This document shows, piece by piece, positions 8,893 to 18,300 of a stretch of 36,210 nucleotides of DNA (the first letter of the stretch is position 1; the number at the start of each line of letters is the position of its first letter). A program made the translations under genes and the position numbers. Source of the DNA: Defluviitaleaceae bacterium (lineage in GTDB: Bacteria > Bacillota > Clostridia > Lachnospirales > WQUN01); NCBI GenBank assembly GCA_009780315.1, contig WRAH01000028.1, forward strand, positions 1-36,210, given 5' to 3'. The notes under the pieces are model-generated. The model made no database searches. It was not told where the DNA came from and saw only the letters and a program-made list of their open reading frames with translations.

Positions 8893-9420
8893 TTATGATA
8901 AAACTTCCCAATCTTTATAAAGCAAACTTGGCTGTATGCCAGTGTTATTTTGATATTTTCCCGAAATATATGGGTCGTATGCACCCTCTATAGCATGGTA
9001 GTAAATTTGACATATTTCCACACCTGCATATACACGGATTGGTTGGATACAATGGATTTCCAGTGTCCAATAGCCCTTAAACCCAACGTCACCAAAACCT
9101 GCGCACACATGGATAAACAGCCCAAGTCGTCCAATACTGGAACGCCCTTCTAGCATTGGCACGTATTTTTCTGTAGCAGTGTATTCTCTTGTGCGTCCTA
9201 GGTAAAGTGTTCCTGGTTCAAGTAATAATCCCTCTTCGGGGATGGTGATAGTCTTTGTTGTATTTGGTTTTTTCATGTCAAGTTCATGATTTTCATATAC
9301 CATAAGTTCGTTGTGCAAAGTCAAATTATAACTGTTGGGATTTATGGCTTTTTCATTAAACGGTTCAATAATGATTTCCTTCCCCATACATTCCTTTATC
9401 GTTCTTCCTGACAATATCAT
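8893..9420 (-). CDS. dcd: dCTP deaminase (dUTP/dTTP precursor pathway)
   Basis: The 175-residue product matches the Dcd/trimeric dUTPase fold: MILSGRTIKE start, NPNSYNLTL, TLYLGRTREY, and the signature GRSSIGRLGL followed by AGFGDVGFKGYWTLEI. It deaminates dCTP to dUTP for thymidylate synthesis. A bifunctional deaminase/dUTPase form cannot be separated by eye. The frame extends upstream, but the extra residues show no family similarity. AAGGA lies nine nt before the ATG at 9420, while the ATG three codons earlier abuts the ribosome binding site, so 9420 is the start. It is the first gene of the run ending in leuS. Confidence 0.92.
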   Translation of the reverse strand: MILSGRTIKECMGKEIIIEPFNEKAINPNSYNLTLHNELMVYENHELDMKKPNTTKTITIPEEGLLLEPGTLYLGRTREYTATEKYVPMLEGRSSIGRLGLFIHVCAGFGDVGFKGYWTLEIHCIQPIRVYAGVEICQIYYHAIEGAYDPYISGKYQNNTGIQPSLLYKDWEVLS

Positions 9421-9445
9421 AAGAATCATTCCTTTTCTAGTATAC

Positions 9446-9474
9446 ATCATAAACAGCCACTTGCCCCTCGTCAA
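9446..9474 (-). promoter_or_regulatory. Promoter of the dcd-valS-leuS operon
   Basis: On the minus strand, TTGACG (9474-9469) and TATGAT (9451-9446) are separated by 17 nt. Only about 20 nt separate the expected transcription start from the dcd ATG, so there is no room for a long leader. Confidence 0.65.
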
Positions 9475-9494
9475 GTATCTTGCAGATTTGTAAA

Positions 9495-9527
9495 CAAAAA
9501 AAGGGCGATGGTAGTCATCCATCACCC
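9495..9527 (-). terminator. Rho-independent terminator after the surface protein gene
   Basis: On the minus strand, GGGTGATGG (9527-9519) pairs with CCATCGCCC (9511-9503, one G-U pair) over a 7-nt loop, followed by seven T. It lies about 115 nt beyond the surface-protein stop and just before the dcd promoter, so it insulates the two units. Confidence 0.85.
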
Positions 9528-9641
9528 AAAGCCCATATATGCGGTCAGAACTTGATTTCTTGTAAAAAATCCTAAAACTTTGAATCTTTCGACTCAATTT
9601 TATAATAATATACATGTTAAATTTCAAAATGTCAACATACT

Positions 9642-11687
9642 CTAGTATAAATTAAAATTTTTCTTCAGTTTGTATATATAAATGAGGGTGATGACGCTAA
9701 AGGCTGTTAATCCCAAGATTCCTGCAATCAACGCAGAAATCCTGTTGTTTAAGCCAGTTTGCGGCATAAGGCTAGGGGGTGCTTGTGCCGCACCCAATGG
9801 TACGGGCATATCTTCAAATATCCACATTTCTTCATCTTCATCCCATGACCATGAGCCTAATGGTACACCCATATCGTCAAACTCTATCCATACATCCCCC
9901 TCTTGAACCAATACATTGCCTAAAACAGTAGGGATAGGCGGGGTATCTGGTGATGTTGGTGTGACTGTGACTGGGTCAGTTGGCATGGTTGGCGGTGCTG
10001 GCATGGTTGGTTCTGGGTCTGATGTGTCGTCTTCACCAGGCGGTTCTGGATTTGGTGGATACGCTGCCTCTGAATCATCTTCCTCCTCATCATCATCTAA
10101 GTCATTAGGTGGTGGTGATGGCTGCGGATTTTCTCCTCCATTGCTGGGGGGCGGTGGGTCTAGATTAGGCGGTCTGTTCTCTGGTTCACTAGGCGAATCA
10201 GGTTCGTCAGTGTGTACGGCAACCCAGCGGGCATGAAGGGTAATATCCTCAGCAATGGTTCTGTTTTCAAAATCCCAGTGATTACCTTCCCCATAGGGGG
10301 CTTCATACCATCCTGCAAAAGTAAAATCTGCACGGGTGATTATGATAGGCTGGTTCACCAGCACCGTTGGGCGATAGACAGAATCATGGGCAATTGCAGT
10401 CGTTCTTACGGCGTTTAGGTTGGTTGTTAATACGCCAAGGGGTACTGGTGTAAAATCTATTATCACATAGCTGCTTTCTATTGGCTCATCATCAAGGTCA
10501 GATGTGTTGGAGGAAGTTATCCCATATTCAAATGCTTCAAAAATGATGTCTTCTTCAACAATAACTATGACTTGCACAAGTCCATTTTCTGTTTGAATCG
10601 CAAATACACCTGGTTCGGCTTCAATCAATAAAGAATACCCTGCACTAAAAGGTACAATAAGCGGCGGTATATTCTGTCCGTTGATAAATGGGCCAACAGG
10701 TGAGTGCGGTGCTTCACCAATGATAATCCAACCCATACCAGGGAAATATATCCCTTGAAACACAGCAAACCATAACTGCGCTTCAACAATATACTCAACA
10801 ACTAAACCATCATCTGTCAACGTATGACTGATAACGCCTGTGCCGGGGTACTCAATAATGATATCGTTTTCTAAACGGGCTAATGGGGTTCGTTCTCCAT
10901 CCACATAGAAAGCCATCATTCTAAAGGCAGGTTCTCCATGCCCTCCTGCCCCTGCAACAACCGTTGTAATGACAGGTTCTATTACTATTTCAGAACCAAC
11001 TTCTACGGCTATAGTATTTCCGTTTGCTACATAAACTATATTAACATTTCCCTCTGGTGTTGTAATAGTTATCCGTGCGGTATTATTTCCTGCTGTATTT
11101 GCACTGTTTACCTTGTTCCATGACACGGTTACATCTGCATATACAGGGCTTGGGTTTGCTGGTGGTGTCACCGTTTCACTATACAATTGAAACCCGCCCA
11201 CACCCAAAATTCGTTGGCTGGGTACAGCAGTGCCACCATGACTTTCAAAAGTCACATGATAAACAAATACATCAAAAAACCCTTCGCTTACCACTTCATC
11301 AAGATAAATCATTTCTATAAAAATTCTGTCACGGTCTTGAATCAAGTATGACGGTACAGCAAAGCTGACCTTTGCACGATTGGGATATTGCGGCGTTGCA
11401 TAGGGCGTAATTTGACCATAAATAATGTCACCGATGTTGATTTCTGCGGGGTCATCTCTTTGAATTTGTGCTGTATGCTCTGCGTAGATATCTCCAAAAA
11501 CAGTGAATTGCAAATATTCAGTGTCTCTTTGGGGCTGTGTGTTTTCTTCTGTATCGGCTAACGCAAAAATACGCGTCTCTAAAGACGCGTTAGGTTCATG
11601 GCTGTATACAAACAGAGCCGCAGAGACTATCAATATAAATGCCATCATTAGTGCTATGCCTTGTCGGGCACTCAAACATGTTTTCAT
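9642..11687 (-). CDS. Cell-wall anchored surface protein with InlB-type repeat and MPQTG sorting signal
   Basis: The 681-residue product has an N-terminal signal peptide (hydrophobic core IALMMAFILIVSAALFVY, 11-28). A beta-rich ectodomain runs from about 55 to 430, with a partial repeat start FESHGGTAVPSQ at 148-158. Residues about 437-488 form an InlB B-repeat (FTFAGWYEAPYG ... ITLHARW). A Pro/Asp/Glu-rich wall-spanning stretch occupies about 495-590. DDMGVPLG and DMPVPLG segments precede the sorting signal MPQTG at 641-645, then a hydrophobic helix and a short Lys-containing tail (KLKKN). Sortase anchoring is thus expected, although the usual first Leu is Met. The function is probably adhesion or wall-associated, ligand unknown. 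AGGGGG lies before the ATG, and the gene is monocistronic between its own promoter and terminator. Confidence 0.85.
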   Translation of the reverse strand: MKTCLSARQGIALMMAFILIVSAALFVYSHEPNASLETRIFALADTEENTQPQRDTEYLQFTVFGDIYAEHTAQIQRDDPAEINIGDIIYGQITPYATPQYPNRAKVSFAVPSYLIQDRDRIFIEMIYLDEVVSEGFFDVFVYHVTFESHGGTAVPSQRILGVGGFQLYSETVTPPANPSPVYADVTVSWNKVNSANTAGNNTARITITTPEGNVNIVYVANGNTIAVEVGSEIVIEPVITTVVAGAGGHGEPAFRMMAFYVDGERTPLARLENDIIIEYPGTGVISHTLTDDGLVVEYIVEAQLWFAVFQGIYFPGMGWIIIGEAPHSPVGPFINGQNIPPLIVPFSAGYSLLIEAEPGVFAIQTENGLVQVIVIVEEDIIFEAFEYGITSSNTSDLDDEPIESSYVIIDFTPVPLGVLTTNLNAVRTTAIAHDSVYRPTVLVNQPIIITRADFTFAGWYEAPYGEGNHWDFENRTIAEDITLHARWVAVHTDEPDSPSEPENRPPNLDPPPPSNGGENPQPSPPPNDLDDDEEEDDSEAAYPPNPEPPGEDDTSDPEPTMPAPPTMPTDPVTVTPTSPDTPPIPTVLGNVLVQEGDVWIEFDDMGVPLGSWSWDEDEEMWIFEDMPVPLGAAQAPPSLMPQTGLNNRISALIAGILGLTAFSVITLIYIYKLKKNFNLY

Positions 11688-11783
11688 AAAGACCCCCTAT
11701 TAAGCCATACGCCAGTACAAATAAAATAAGATAATTTGCACACGTATCATCTTACATTAAGTATATAGCATGTGGGATTCAGG

Positions 11784-11812
11784 ATTATGTCATAAAGCGG
11801 ATAGCTTATCAA
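11784..11812 (-). promoter_or_regulatory. Promoter of the surface protein gene
   Basis: On the minus strand, TTGATA (11812-11807) and CATAAT (11789-11784) are 17 nt apart. This leaves a leader of about 90 nt before the ATG at 11687. Confidence 0.5.
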
Positions 11813-11894
11813 TAGTTATAGGAATAAAACGCTCAAAGAATTGGTAATTCAATGTATAGCGTGCTTTTATTATTATTTTCTACATCATTTTTAT

Positions 11895-11918
11895 AATGTA
11901 ACACGCTGTTGTTACATT
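11895..11918. promoter_or_regulatory. Perfect 9-bp inverted repeat, candidate operator
   Basis: AATGTAACA (11895-11903) and TGTTACATT (11910-11918) are exact reverse complements separated by 6 nt. The dyad overlaps a TATAAT (11892-11897) and lies between two divergently transcribed units, the surface protein and the transporter operon. No T run follows, so it is more like a protein-binding site than a terminator. Which unit it controls is not clear, and no regulator gene is adjacent. Confidence 0.4.
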
Positions 11919-12010
11919 AGCCTTGATATACTTTGGCAGTCAACGTCAATCACCTGACATGAAAAACTTTGTAAGGGATTTAAAATGAGACATACTGTTG
12001 TCGTGTTATT

Positions 12011-12202
12011 GTGGGTATAATAAAACAAAAAGGCGAAAGCCAACAAGGAGGATTTTTCTCCAAGAAACTTGACCATTTGCCAGAACAAGCACGCAATCAA
12101 CGCACATTGAATAAAGTGGGGGTAAATTCTGATGAAATGATTTCCTTTCCTGAATATGTTATCAAAGAAAGGTTGCTGAAAAATAAACTGATAAGGAAGT
12201 GA
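12011..12202 (+). CDS. Doubtful 63-codon ORF in the leader of the transporter operon
   Basis: This is a GTG-started frame ending nine nt before the first permease gene. It has no convincing ribosome binding site and no recognisable motif; the product is short and Lys-rich. It may be a remnant of a regulator or simply leader sequence. It is the only plausible frame in the 11688-12211 gap, which otherwise holds the surface-protein promoter and the inverted repeat. A TATAAT at 12016-12021 lies within it, but without a good -35 element. Confidence 0.18.
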   Translation: MGIIKQKGESQQGGFFSKKLDHLPEQARNQRTLNKVGVNSDEMISFPEYVIKERLLKNKLIRK

Positions 12203-12211
12203 AATTAACTC

Positions 12212-12862
12212 ATGTGGGAAATGTGGAACAACATCGTTGTATATTTTGAAAACAATATGGATGCTTATTTTATAATGCTGCAGCAACATATTAACATAAG
12301 CATTAGGGTGCTTGTTATCGCAATGCTTATTGGCATTCCTACAGCAATATTGTGCGTGGTATTTAAACACCTGCAAAAATGGATGATTGGAACATTTCAG
12401 GTGCTTCGTATCATACCCAGCTTGGCAGTGCTTGTTTTGTCAATCCGTTTCCTAGGTATTGGCATGGGCCCTGCGGTCATAGCCCTTGCTTTTCTGGCGA
12501 TTCCTCCAATTCTGATGAATACTGTAGCTGGGCTTGAGGAAGTGCCTTTCTTTATGCTTGAAACAGCAAAAGGTATGGGTATGACATCACTTCAAGTATG
12601 GATAAAAGTTCGCCTCCCCCTTGCATTTCCACTGATACTTGCAGGTATAAAAACAGCGATGATTGAAATTGTCGCCAGCGCAACAATTGCTGCGTTAATT
12701 GGTGCAGGTGGATTAGGGCAAATTATCTTTCAGGGTCTTAGTGTAAGACGGACTGAATTGTTGCTCATTGGCGGTATTTCTGTAGCCCTAGTATCTCTTA
12801 CGGCAGTGTTTCTGTTGGATATGCTTGACCGTTTTTTTCAAAGATATAAATATGTGCAATAA
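12212..12862 (+). CDS. Osmoprotectant ABC transporter permease (OpuCB/ProW type)
   Basis: A 216-residue inner-membrane protein with about five to six hydrophobic segments. It carries the binding-protein-dependent transport signature (ETAKGMGMTSLQVWIKVRLP, the EAA loop contacting the ATPase) and the OpuC-type ending ATIAALIGAGGLGQIIFQGL. It is one of two permease subunits importing glycine betaine, choline, carnitine or a related quaternary amine. It is the first clear gene of a four-gene operon. AAGGAAG lies about 12 nt upstream of the ATG, a longer spacing than usual. The substrate cannot be decided from this subunit. Confidence 0.88.
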   Translation: MWEMWNNIVVYFENNMDAYFIMLQQHINISIRVLVIAMLIGIPTAILCVVFKHLQKWMIGTFQVLRIIPSLAVLVLSIRFLGIGMGPAVIALAFLAIPPILMNTVAGLEEVPFFMLETAKGMGMTSLQVWIKVRLPLAFPLILAGIKTAMIEIVASATIAALIGAGGLGQIIFQGLSVRRTELLLIGGISVALVSLTAVFLLDMLDRFFQRYKYVQ

Positions 12863-12901
12863 AGTAATACAACTTAGATAATGAAAGAAAGGTATTTTGT
12901 G

Positions 12902-13798
12902 ATGAAAAATAAATGGTTAAAAATTGTAAATGCTGTGTTGGCAATGTGCTTCCTTATGACAATCCTTACTGCTTGCACGGGAAACGGTGATGCGGTTATT
13001 CGCGTAGGCAGTAAGGATTTTACAGAGAGTTTAATTATTGCAGAGATATACTCCCTTGCCCTTGAAGATGCTGGCTTCACAGTAGACCGCACAGGTCATA
13101 ATCTCTCTAGCGGGCTTGTGCATAATGCCCTCATAAGCGGTGAAATAGACCTTTATCCCGAATACACTGGTACAGGTTTATTGACAGTACTTAACTTGCC
13201 ATTGATGACTGACCCATTGGAAGTTTATGAACTGGTTAAAAGAGAATATAACGCGCGTTATCAGATTACATGGTTGGATTTTACCGAAGCCCATAATGGG
13301 CAAGGCATTGTCATACGTACAGAATTGGCGCAGGCGTTAGGCATTTACACCTTATCGGATTTGCAATCTCATGCGCATACATTGCGCTTTGTTTCTACCG
13401 CAGAGTTTCTTGACCGTGAAGATGGACTGTTTGCCATGGTTGAAGCATTTGGTTCTTTTGATTTTTATAGTGTAGATATTATGGGCGGTGGTGCTAGATA
13501 TGAAGCCCTGCGTACAAACGCAGCAGATGTAAGTGTCGCCTTTACCACAGACGGTCATTTGTACAATACACACTATTTTACGTTGCTCACAGAAGATATA
13601 TTGATTTGGCCGCCATATAACTTAGTTCCCATTGTCCGCAATACTGTTTTAGAAGAACATCCAGGTATAGCCGACGCATTAAACCGTTTAGCACCCTACT
13701 TGAATACTTCCACATTGCTCCACATGAATGGGCAAGTGATTGTCTATGGCAGGGATATACAAGATGTTGCGCGGGAATTTTTTGAGGCAATACCATGA
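12902..13798 (+). CDS. Osmoprotectant-binding lipoprotein (OpuCC type)
   Basis: The 298-residue product starts with a lipoprotein signal peptide ending in the lipobox LTAC (Cys25). The mature part begins with IRVGSKDFTESLIIAEI, typical of the OpuAC/OpuBC/OpuCC quaternary-amine binding family, and contains GLVHNALISGEIDLYPEYTG, also a family hallmark. It captures the substrate outside the membrane and delivers it to the two permeases. A start seven codons upstream is possible, but AAAGG nine nt before the ATG at 12902 and the classic Lys-rich signal start favour 12902. Its stop overlaps the ATPase start by four nt (ATGA). Confidence 0.9.
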   Translation: MKNKWLKIVNAVLAMCFLMTILTACTGNGDAVIRVGSKDFTESLIIAEIYSLALEDAGFTVDRTGHNLSSGLVHNALISGEIDLYPEYTGTGLLTVLNLPLMTDPLEVYELVKREYNARYQITWLDFTEAHNGQGIVIRTELAQALGIYTLSDLQSHAHTLRFVSTAEFLDREDGLFAMVEAFGSFDFYSVDIMGGGARYEALRTNAADVSVAFTTDGHLYNTHYFTLLTEDILIWPPYNLVPIVRNTVLEEHPGIADALNRLAPYLNTSTLLHMNGQVIVYGRDIQDVAREFFEAIP

Positions 13799-14574
13799 TA
13801 GAAAATACTACAGTAGCCATTGAATATCAGCATGTTTTCAAAAAGTTTAGCGGTGCGAATTACAGTGCGGTAAACGATGTTAATTTAAGTATCCATGAAG
13901 GGGAGTTTATTACAATTCTTGGTTCTTCTGGTTCGGGCAAAACCACATTACTAAAGATGACAAACCGTCTGTACGACCCTGACGCTGGTAATATTGTTTT
14001 GTTTGGAGAAAATATACGGAATGTAGATGCTGTAAAGGTACGGCGGCGCATTGGTTATGCCATACAGCAAGTTGGACTTCTGCCTCATATGACAATTGCA
14101 CAAAATATTGCCATCGTGCCAAAGCTCTTGAAATGGGATAAAAATGTTATCAATAACCGTGTGCGGGAGCTGATTGCATTAGTAGGACTTGAGCCTGACG
14201 AGTTCTTAAAGCGGTATCCTTCCCAATTATCAGGCGGACAGCAACAGCGGGTAGGGCTTGCCCGTGCTTTAGCCGTTGACCCTAAGATTATGTTACTTGA
14301 CGAGCCTTTTGGTGCAATTGATGCGATTAACCGTCTCAATCTACAAGACGAACTCAAACGCATACATGGTGGGTTGAAAAAGACATTTTTATTTGTAACC
14401 CATGATATTAACGAAGCCTTAAAGCTAGGAACACGGGTCATTGTCATGAACGAAGGCCGTGTATGCCAATTTGATACCCCTGAAAATATTGTAAAAAAAC
14501 CAGCGGATGGATTTGTTGAATCCTTGATACGCTCATGCCGAGAACAAGAAAAACTATGGGAAGGGTTGACCTAG
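13795..14574 (+). CDS. Osmoprotectant ABC transporter ATPase (OpuCA type, no CBS domain)
   Basis: A 259-residue ABC ATPase with Walker A GSSGSGKTTLLK, Q-loop QQVGLLPHMTIAQN, signature LSGGQQQRVGLARAL, Walker B IMLLDEPFGAID and H-loop FVTHD. It energises the adjacent permeases. The order and partners identify it as the quaternary-amine transporter ATPase. B. subtilis OpuCA is longer because it carries C-terminal CBS domains that sense ionic strength; here the protein stops after the ATPase domain, so that type of sensing is absent. It is translationally coupled to the binding protein (ATGA overlap). Confidence 0.92.
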   Translation: MIENTTVAIEYQHVFKKFSGANYSAVNDVNLSIHEGEFITILGSSGSGKTTLLKMTNRLYDPDAGNIVLFGENIRNVDAVKVRRRIGYAIQQVGLLPHMTIAQNIAIVPKLLKWDKNVINNRVRELIALVGLEPDEFLKRYPSQLSGGQQQRVGLARALAVDPKIMLLDEPFGAIDAINRLNLQDELKRIHGGLKKTFLFVTHDINEALKLGTRVIVMNEGRVCQFDTPENIVKKPADGFVESLIRSCREQEKLWEGLT

Positions 14575-15198
14575 TTGGAATTGATACAATTCGCCCAGCG
14601 AAACTATAGCTTGTTACTTAGGGCATTGAATGAACATGTGCAAATGGTTTTGATTGCCCTTGTCATATCTGTTCTTCTAGCAGGGTTATTAACGATAGTT
14701 GCTATGTTTTTTAATCGGATAGGCAAGTTTCTGACTTATGTATTTTCCATTGTCTATTCCATACCAAGTATCGCTTTATTTGCATTGATGATACCTGTGC
14801 CAGGTATGGGATTGGGACGAAATACAGCAATAACAGTCCTTGTGCTTTATAATCAATTTATTTTGTTACGCAATTTCATTACTGGGCTTAATGGGGTAGA
14901 CCCTGGGATTATCGAAGCCGCTACAGGCATGGGAATGACCCCTACCCAAATCATTTTCAAAGTGCGTGTACCACTGTCTATAAAACCACTTTTTGTGGGC
15001 ATTCGTCTGGCACTTGTCTCAACCATTGCTATTGCCATCATTGCCGCATTCATTGGTGCAGGTGGCATTGGATTGCTTGTAACCATAGGCCTAGAGACAA
15101 ACAATAACAATAGAGTACTGTGGGGTGTTATACTATCGGCAGGTTTGGGTATGATAACAAATGCAGTGTTAGTATTGATTGAAAAGAGAATAAAGTAA
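14575..15198 (+). CDS. Osmoprotectant ABC transporter permease (OpuCD/OpuBD type)
   Basis: A 207-residue membrane protein paralogous to the first permease. The EAA loop is EAATGMGMTPTQIIFKVRVP, and AIIAAFIGAGGIGLLVTIGL lies near the C-terminus. It probably forms a heterodimer with the first permease. The start is a TTG directly after the ATPase stop, with GGAAGGG nine nt upstream; no ATG is better placed. It is the last gene of the operon, followed by a strong terminator. Confidence 0.88.
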   Translation: MELIQFAQRNYSLLLRALNEHVQMVLIALVISVLLAGLLTIVAMFFNRIGKFLTYVFSIVYSIPSIALFALMIPVPGMGLGRNTAITVLVLYNQFILLRNFITGLNGVDPGIIEAATGMGMTPTQIIFKVRVPLSIKPLFVGIRLALVSTIAIAIIAAFIGAGGIGLLVTIGLETNNNNRVLWGVILSAGLGMITNAVLVLIEKRIK

Positions 15199-15218
15199 TG
15201 CACAGGATGAACAATACG

Positions 15219-15266
15219 GAGGACAGCATACAATCTTAAACAAGACAGTATGCTGTCCTCTTTGTT
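15219..15266 (+). terminator. Strong terminator of the transporter operon
   Basis: A perfect 13-bp stem, GAGGACAGCATAC (15219-15231) with GTATGCTGTCCTC (15248-15260), over a 16-nt loop and followed by TTTGTTGT. The symmetrical stem could also work on the minus strand. Confidence 0.85.
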
Positions 15267-15314
15267 GTAATATAATACATAGAAAATTTCATTATCAATA
15301 CTTCGGAGGGTTAC

Positions 15315-18300
15315 ATGACTAAAGATATTCAACAGACATTTTCTGCACCAACGATTCAATGGTTTGATGAAACATTGGGGAAACCTACCAAGGTGCAACA
15401 AGAGGCATGGCCTGCAATTGCCTTTGGTCAGCATGTGTTGGTTTCTGCCCCTACAGGTACGGGTAAAACCCTTTCGGCGTTTTTGGTGTTCATTGACCAG
15501 ATGATGGTGCAAGCACATGCAGGTACACTGGAAGATGGGTTACAGCTGATTTATATTTCTCCGCTAAAATCTTTAGCTGGGGATATTCGGGAGAATTTAT
15601 ACCGCCCTTTGAATGGCATTGCAAAGGGTATTGAATCGTTGTCTCCAATAAAAGTAGCTGTACGCACAGGTGATACGTCCACTACAGAGCGTACCAAAAT
15701 GGCAAAAAAGCCACCTCATATTTTAATCACCACGCCTGAATCCTTGTATTTATTACTCACTGCCAAAACTGGTCAACACATGTTAAGAACCGCAAAAACT
15801 ATCATTATAGACGAATTACATGCGATGTTAGACACAAAGCGCGGCGCACATATGATGTTATCATTGGCACGGCTGGATGCATTATGTGGTCGCCCTTTGC
15901 AACGGGTTGGACTTTCTGCCACGATTCAACCATTAGAATTATCCGCAGACTATTTATCAAATGGTGTTACGCCTGTGAAAATTGTTGCGCCGGTAATGCA
16001 TAAAAATTTTGAGATAAAAATAATCAATCCTTTTCCTGGGGGTATTTTGCCTGAAGGCACTATATGGCCAGAAATTGCAAAGAAAGTGGTCGAGTCCTGT
16101 GAAGACGCAAGGAGTGTAATTGCGTTTACCGAAGGACGCTTAATGGCAGAGCAGTTAGCATTTTATGTAAATAAGCTACAAGGTGAGGGTTTTGCCCGCA
16201 CCCATCATGGCAGTGTTTCCAAGGAACAGCGGTTTGAAGTGGAAAATGACCTGCGCGCTGGAAATTTGAGACTTTTATGTGCCACGTCATCTATGGAACT
16301 GGGTATTGACGTAGGGGAGATTGACAGGGTACTGCAAGTCGCCTGTCCTTTATCTATTTCCAGCGTAATGCAACGGCTTGGACGGGCTGGGCATAACCCT
16401 GGACGGCTTAGTGCCATGGAAATGTATCCCCGCACAGTTGCAGAAAATTTGTATTGTGCATTAACCGCACAAACAGCCAGAGACGGAGGCATTGAGCCAT
16501 CTAAGCCACCACGGTTTTGTTTTGATGTATTGGCGCAGCATTTGGTTTCGATGTCAGTTTCATTGGCTTCTGAAGAAACTATCAGCGGGTATTTAGTTGA
16601 TGATGTGATGAAATTGTTGTCACATGCGCATCCTTTTCGTGAGGTAACAAAGGAAGACGTGTGTGCCATTTTGCAAATGCTTGCAGGAGATTATGAACAT
16701 GCCCAGGATATTCCTGTGCGTCCGCGGGTAAATTACGACCGTATCAACGGACGTGTAGAGGGCGATGCCTATAGTCGAATGTTGGCAGTATCCGCAGGCG
16801 GAACCATTCCCGACACAGGAAAATTTACTGCAAAAACTGAGGGTGGCGTAAAAATTGGCGAATTAGATGAAGAATTTGTTTTTGAACAACGTATTGGTTT
16901 TAAGTTTTTACTGGGTTCATTTGCTTGGAAGATTACTGGTATCAATAAGGATACTGTCACAGTTGCTCAAACTTCAAGCGAAGGGGCAAGACCTCCATTT
17001 TGGCGGATGCAGATAGGGCAGGGGAGAAAGTTAGAAACAGGTATTGCCTTTGGAAAACATATGCGCATGTTAACAGAAGCCGCATATATCAGTGTCGGAG
17101 ACGGAAGAAAAAATAGAGATGATAACAATGACGAATATAGTGAGGAACTACTGGCCCACCTAAAAACCCTAGGATTAGACCAAAATGCCGCTTGCGACAC
17201 TGCCGACTTTATCATGCGGCAAATTGCCGTAACAAAACTCCTGCCTAGCGACCAGACTATCATTGCCGAGCATTTTGTGGATGAGGTCGGGCTTCACCAA
17301 ATAATGTTTCATTCAATTTTTGGGCGGCAGGTGAATGCACCGTTGGCGATTCTGTTGTCAGCAGTGGCAAAAAACTTAACTGGCATGGATGTGGATTGTT
17401 ATGACGATGATGACGGTGTTTTGCTGATGGCACGTGGGGAACAGCCGTTACCAGAAGGACTATTGCAAGCCATCCGTCCAGAAACTTGCAAAACATTACT
17501 GGAGGCTGCACTGCCGGGGACACCCATATTCAATATCGCCTTTCGTCATAACGCAGGACGTGCGTTAATGATGGGTGTTCGGAGGAATAAACGGAATCCC
17601 CTATGGATACAGCGTTTGCGCGCTAGTGAAATGCTTGACTCTGCGATTCAACATGACACACACCCTCTCATGCGTGAAACAAAACGGGAATGTTTAGAAG
17701 ATTATTGGGACTTGTCCGCATTGGAGAAGGTGCTGACAGATATTAAAACAAAAGCAATACAAGTCACAGAATTGTTCAGTGAAGAACCCTCACCATTATG
17801 TTTACCCCTGCGTCGTGCCTCCGAAGCCATCATGATGTATGCCTATCACCCCAGTACCGAAAACGTCATTGCAACTGCCGATATTGCCGTTCAAGGTGTA
17901 TTATCAGAAAAATTGAAGCCAAATACCACACAGTTAGAGCGGGTTTCTGAACGGAATAAATTACCTGAAAATGAACAAGGGTTGCACACATTGCTCATGA
18001 TTGAAGGTGATTTGATAGCAGGAGAATTACCTCTGCCGCTGGAATGGTTTGAGTTTTTAGCAGAAAAAAATCGTTGCTTATATATTGAACCAGGGTTGTG
18101 GATTGCAGCAGAACATCAGGATATGTATTATGCCGCCCTCGTTAGCGACATAGGCAATGATAAAGGCGAAGCGCGTCAAAACATCGTACGTCGTGCCTTG
18201 CGCTATCGCGGAGCTATGGACGTTGCGCAATTGGCAGAACGTTATTTTTGGTCGGAAGGGGTGGCACAATCCGTTTTAGACTCCCTGTGCAATCAAGGAA

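Noticed and set aside
8859..9420. T-box riboswitch controlling the valS-leuS operon
   Set aside because: The leader upstream of dcd is only about 20 nt, and no T-box consensus or specifier arm is seen in the gaps of this operon.
9421..9627. N-terminal extension of dcd by 69 residues
   Set aside because: The extension runs through the promoter and the upstream terminator hairpin and has no similarity to the family.
9682..11703. Several plus-strand frames, one very Gly/Ser-rich, opposite the surface protein gene
   Set aside because: They are antisense reflections of the Pro/Asp/Glu-rich and beta-rich surface protein and have no ribosome binding sites or conserved motifs.
12001..12021. TTGTCG and TATAAT as a promoter of the transporter operon
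   Set aside because: The spacer is only about 12 nt, and no acceptable -35 box lies 16-18 nt upstream of the TATAAT.
11912..12376. 154-codon minus-strand frame across the start of the transporter operon
   Set aside because: It lies opposite the first permease gene and has a His/Phe/Tyr-rich composition typical of antisense frames and no ribosome binding site.
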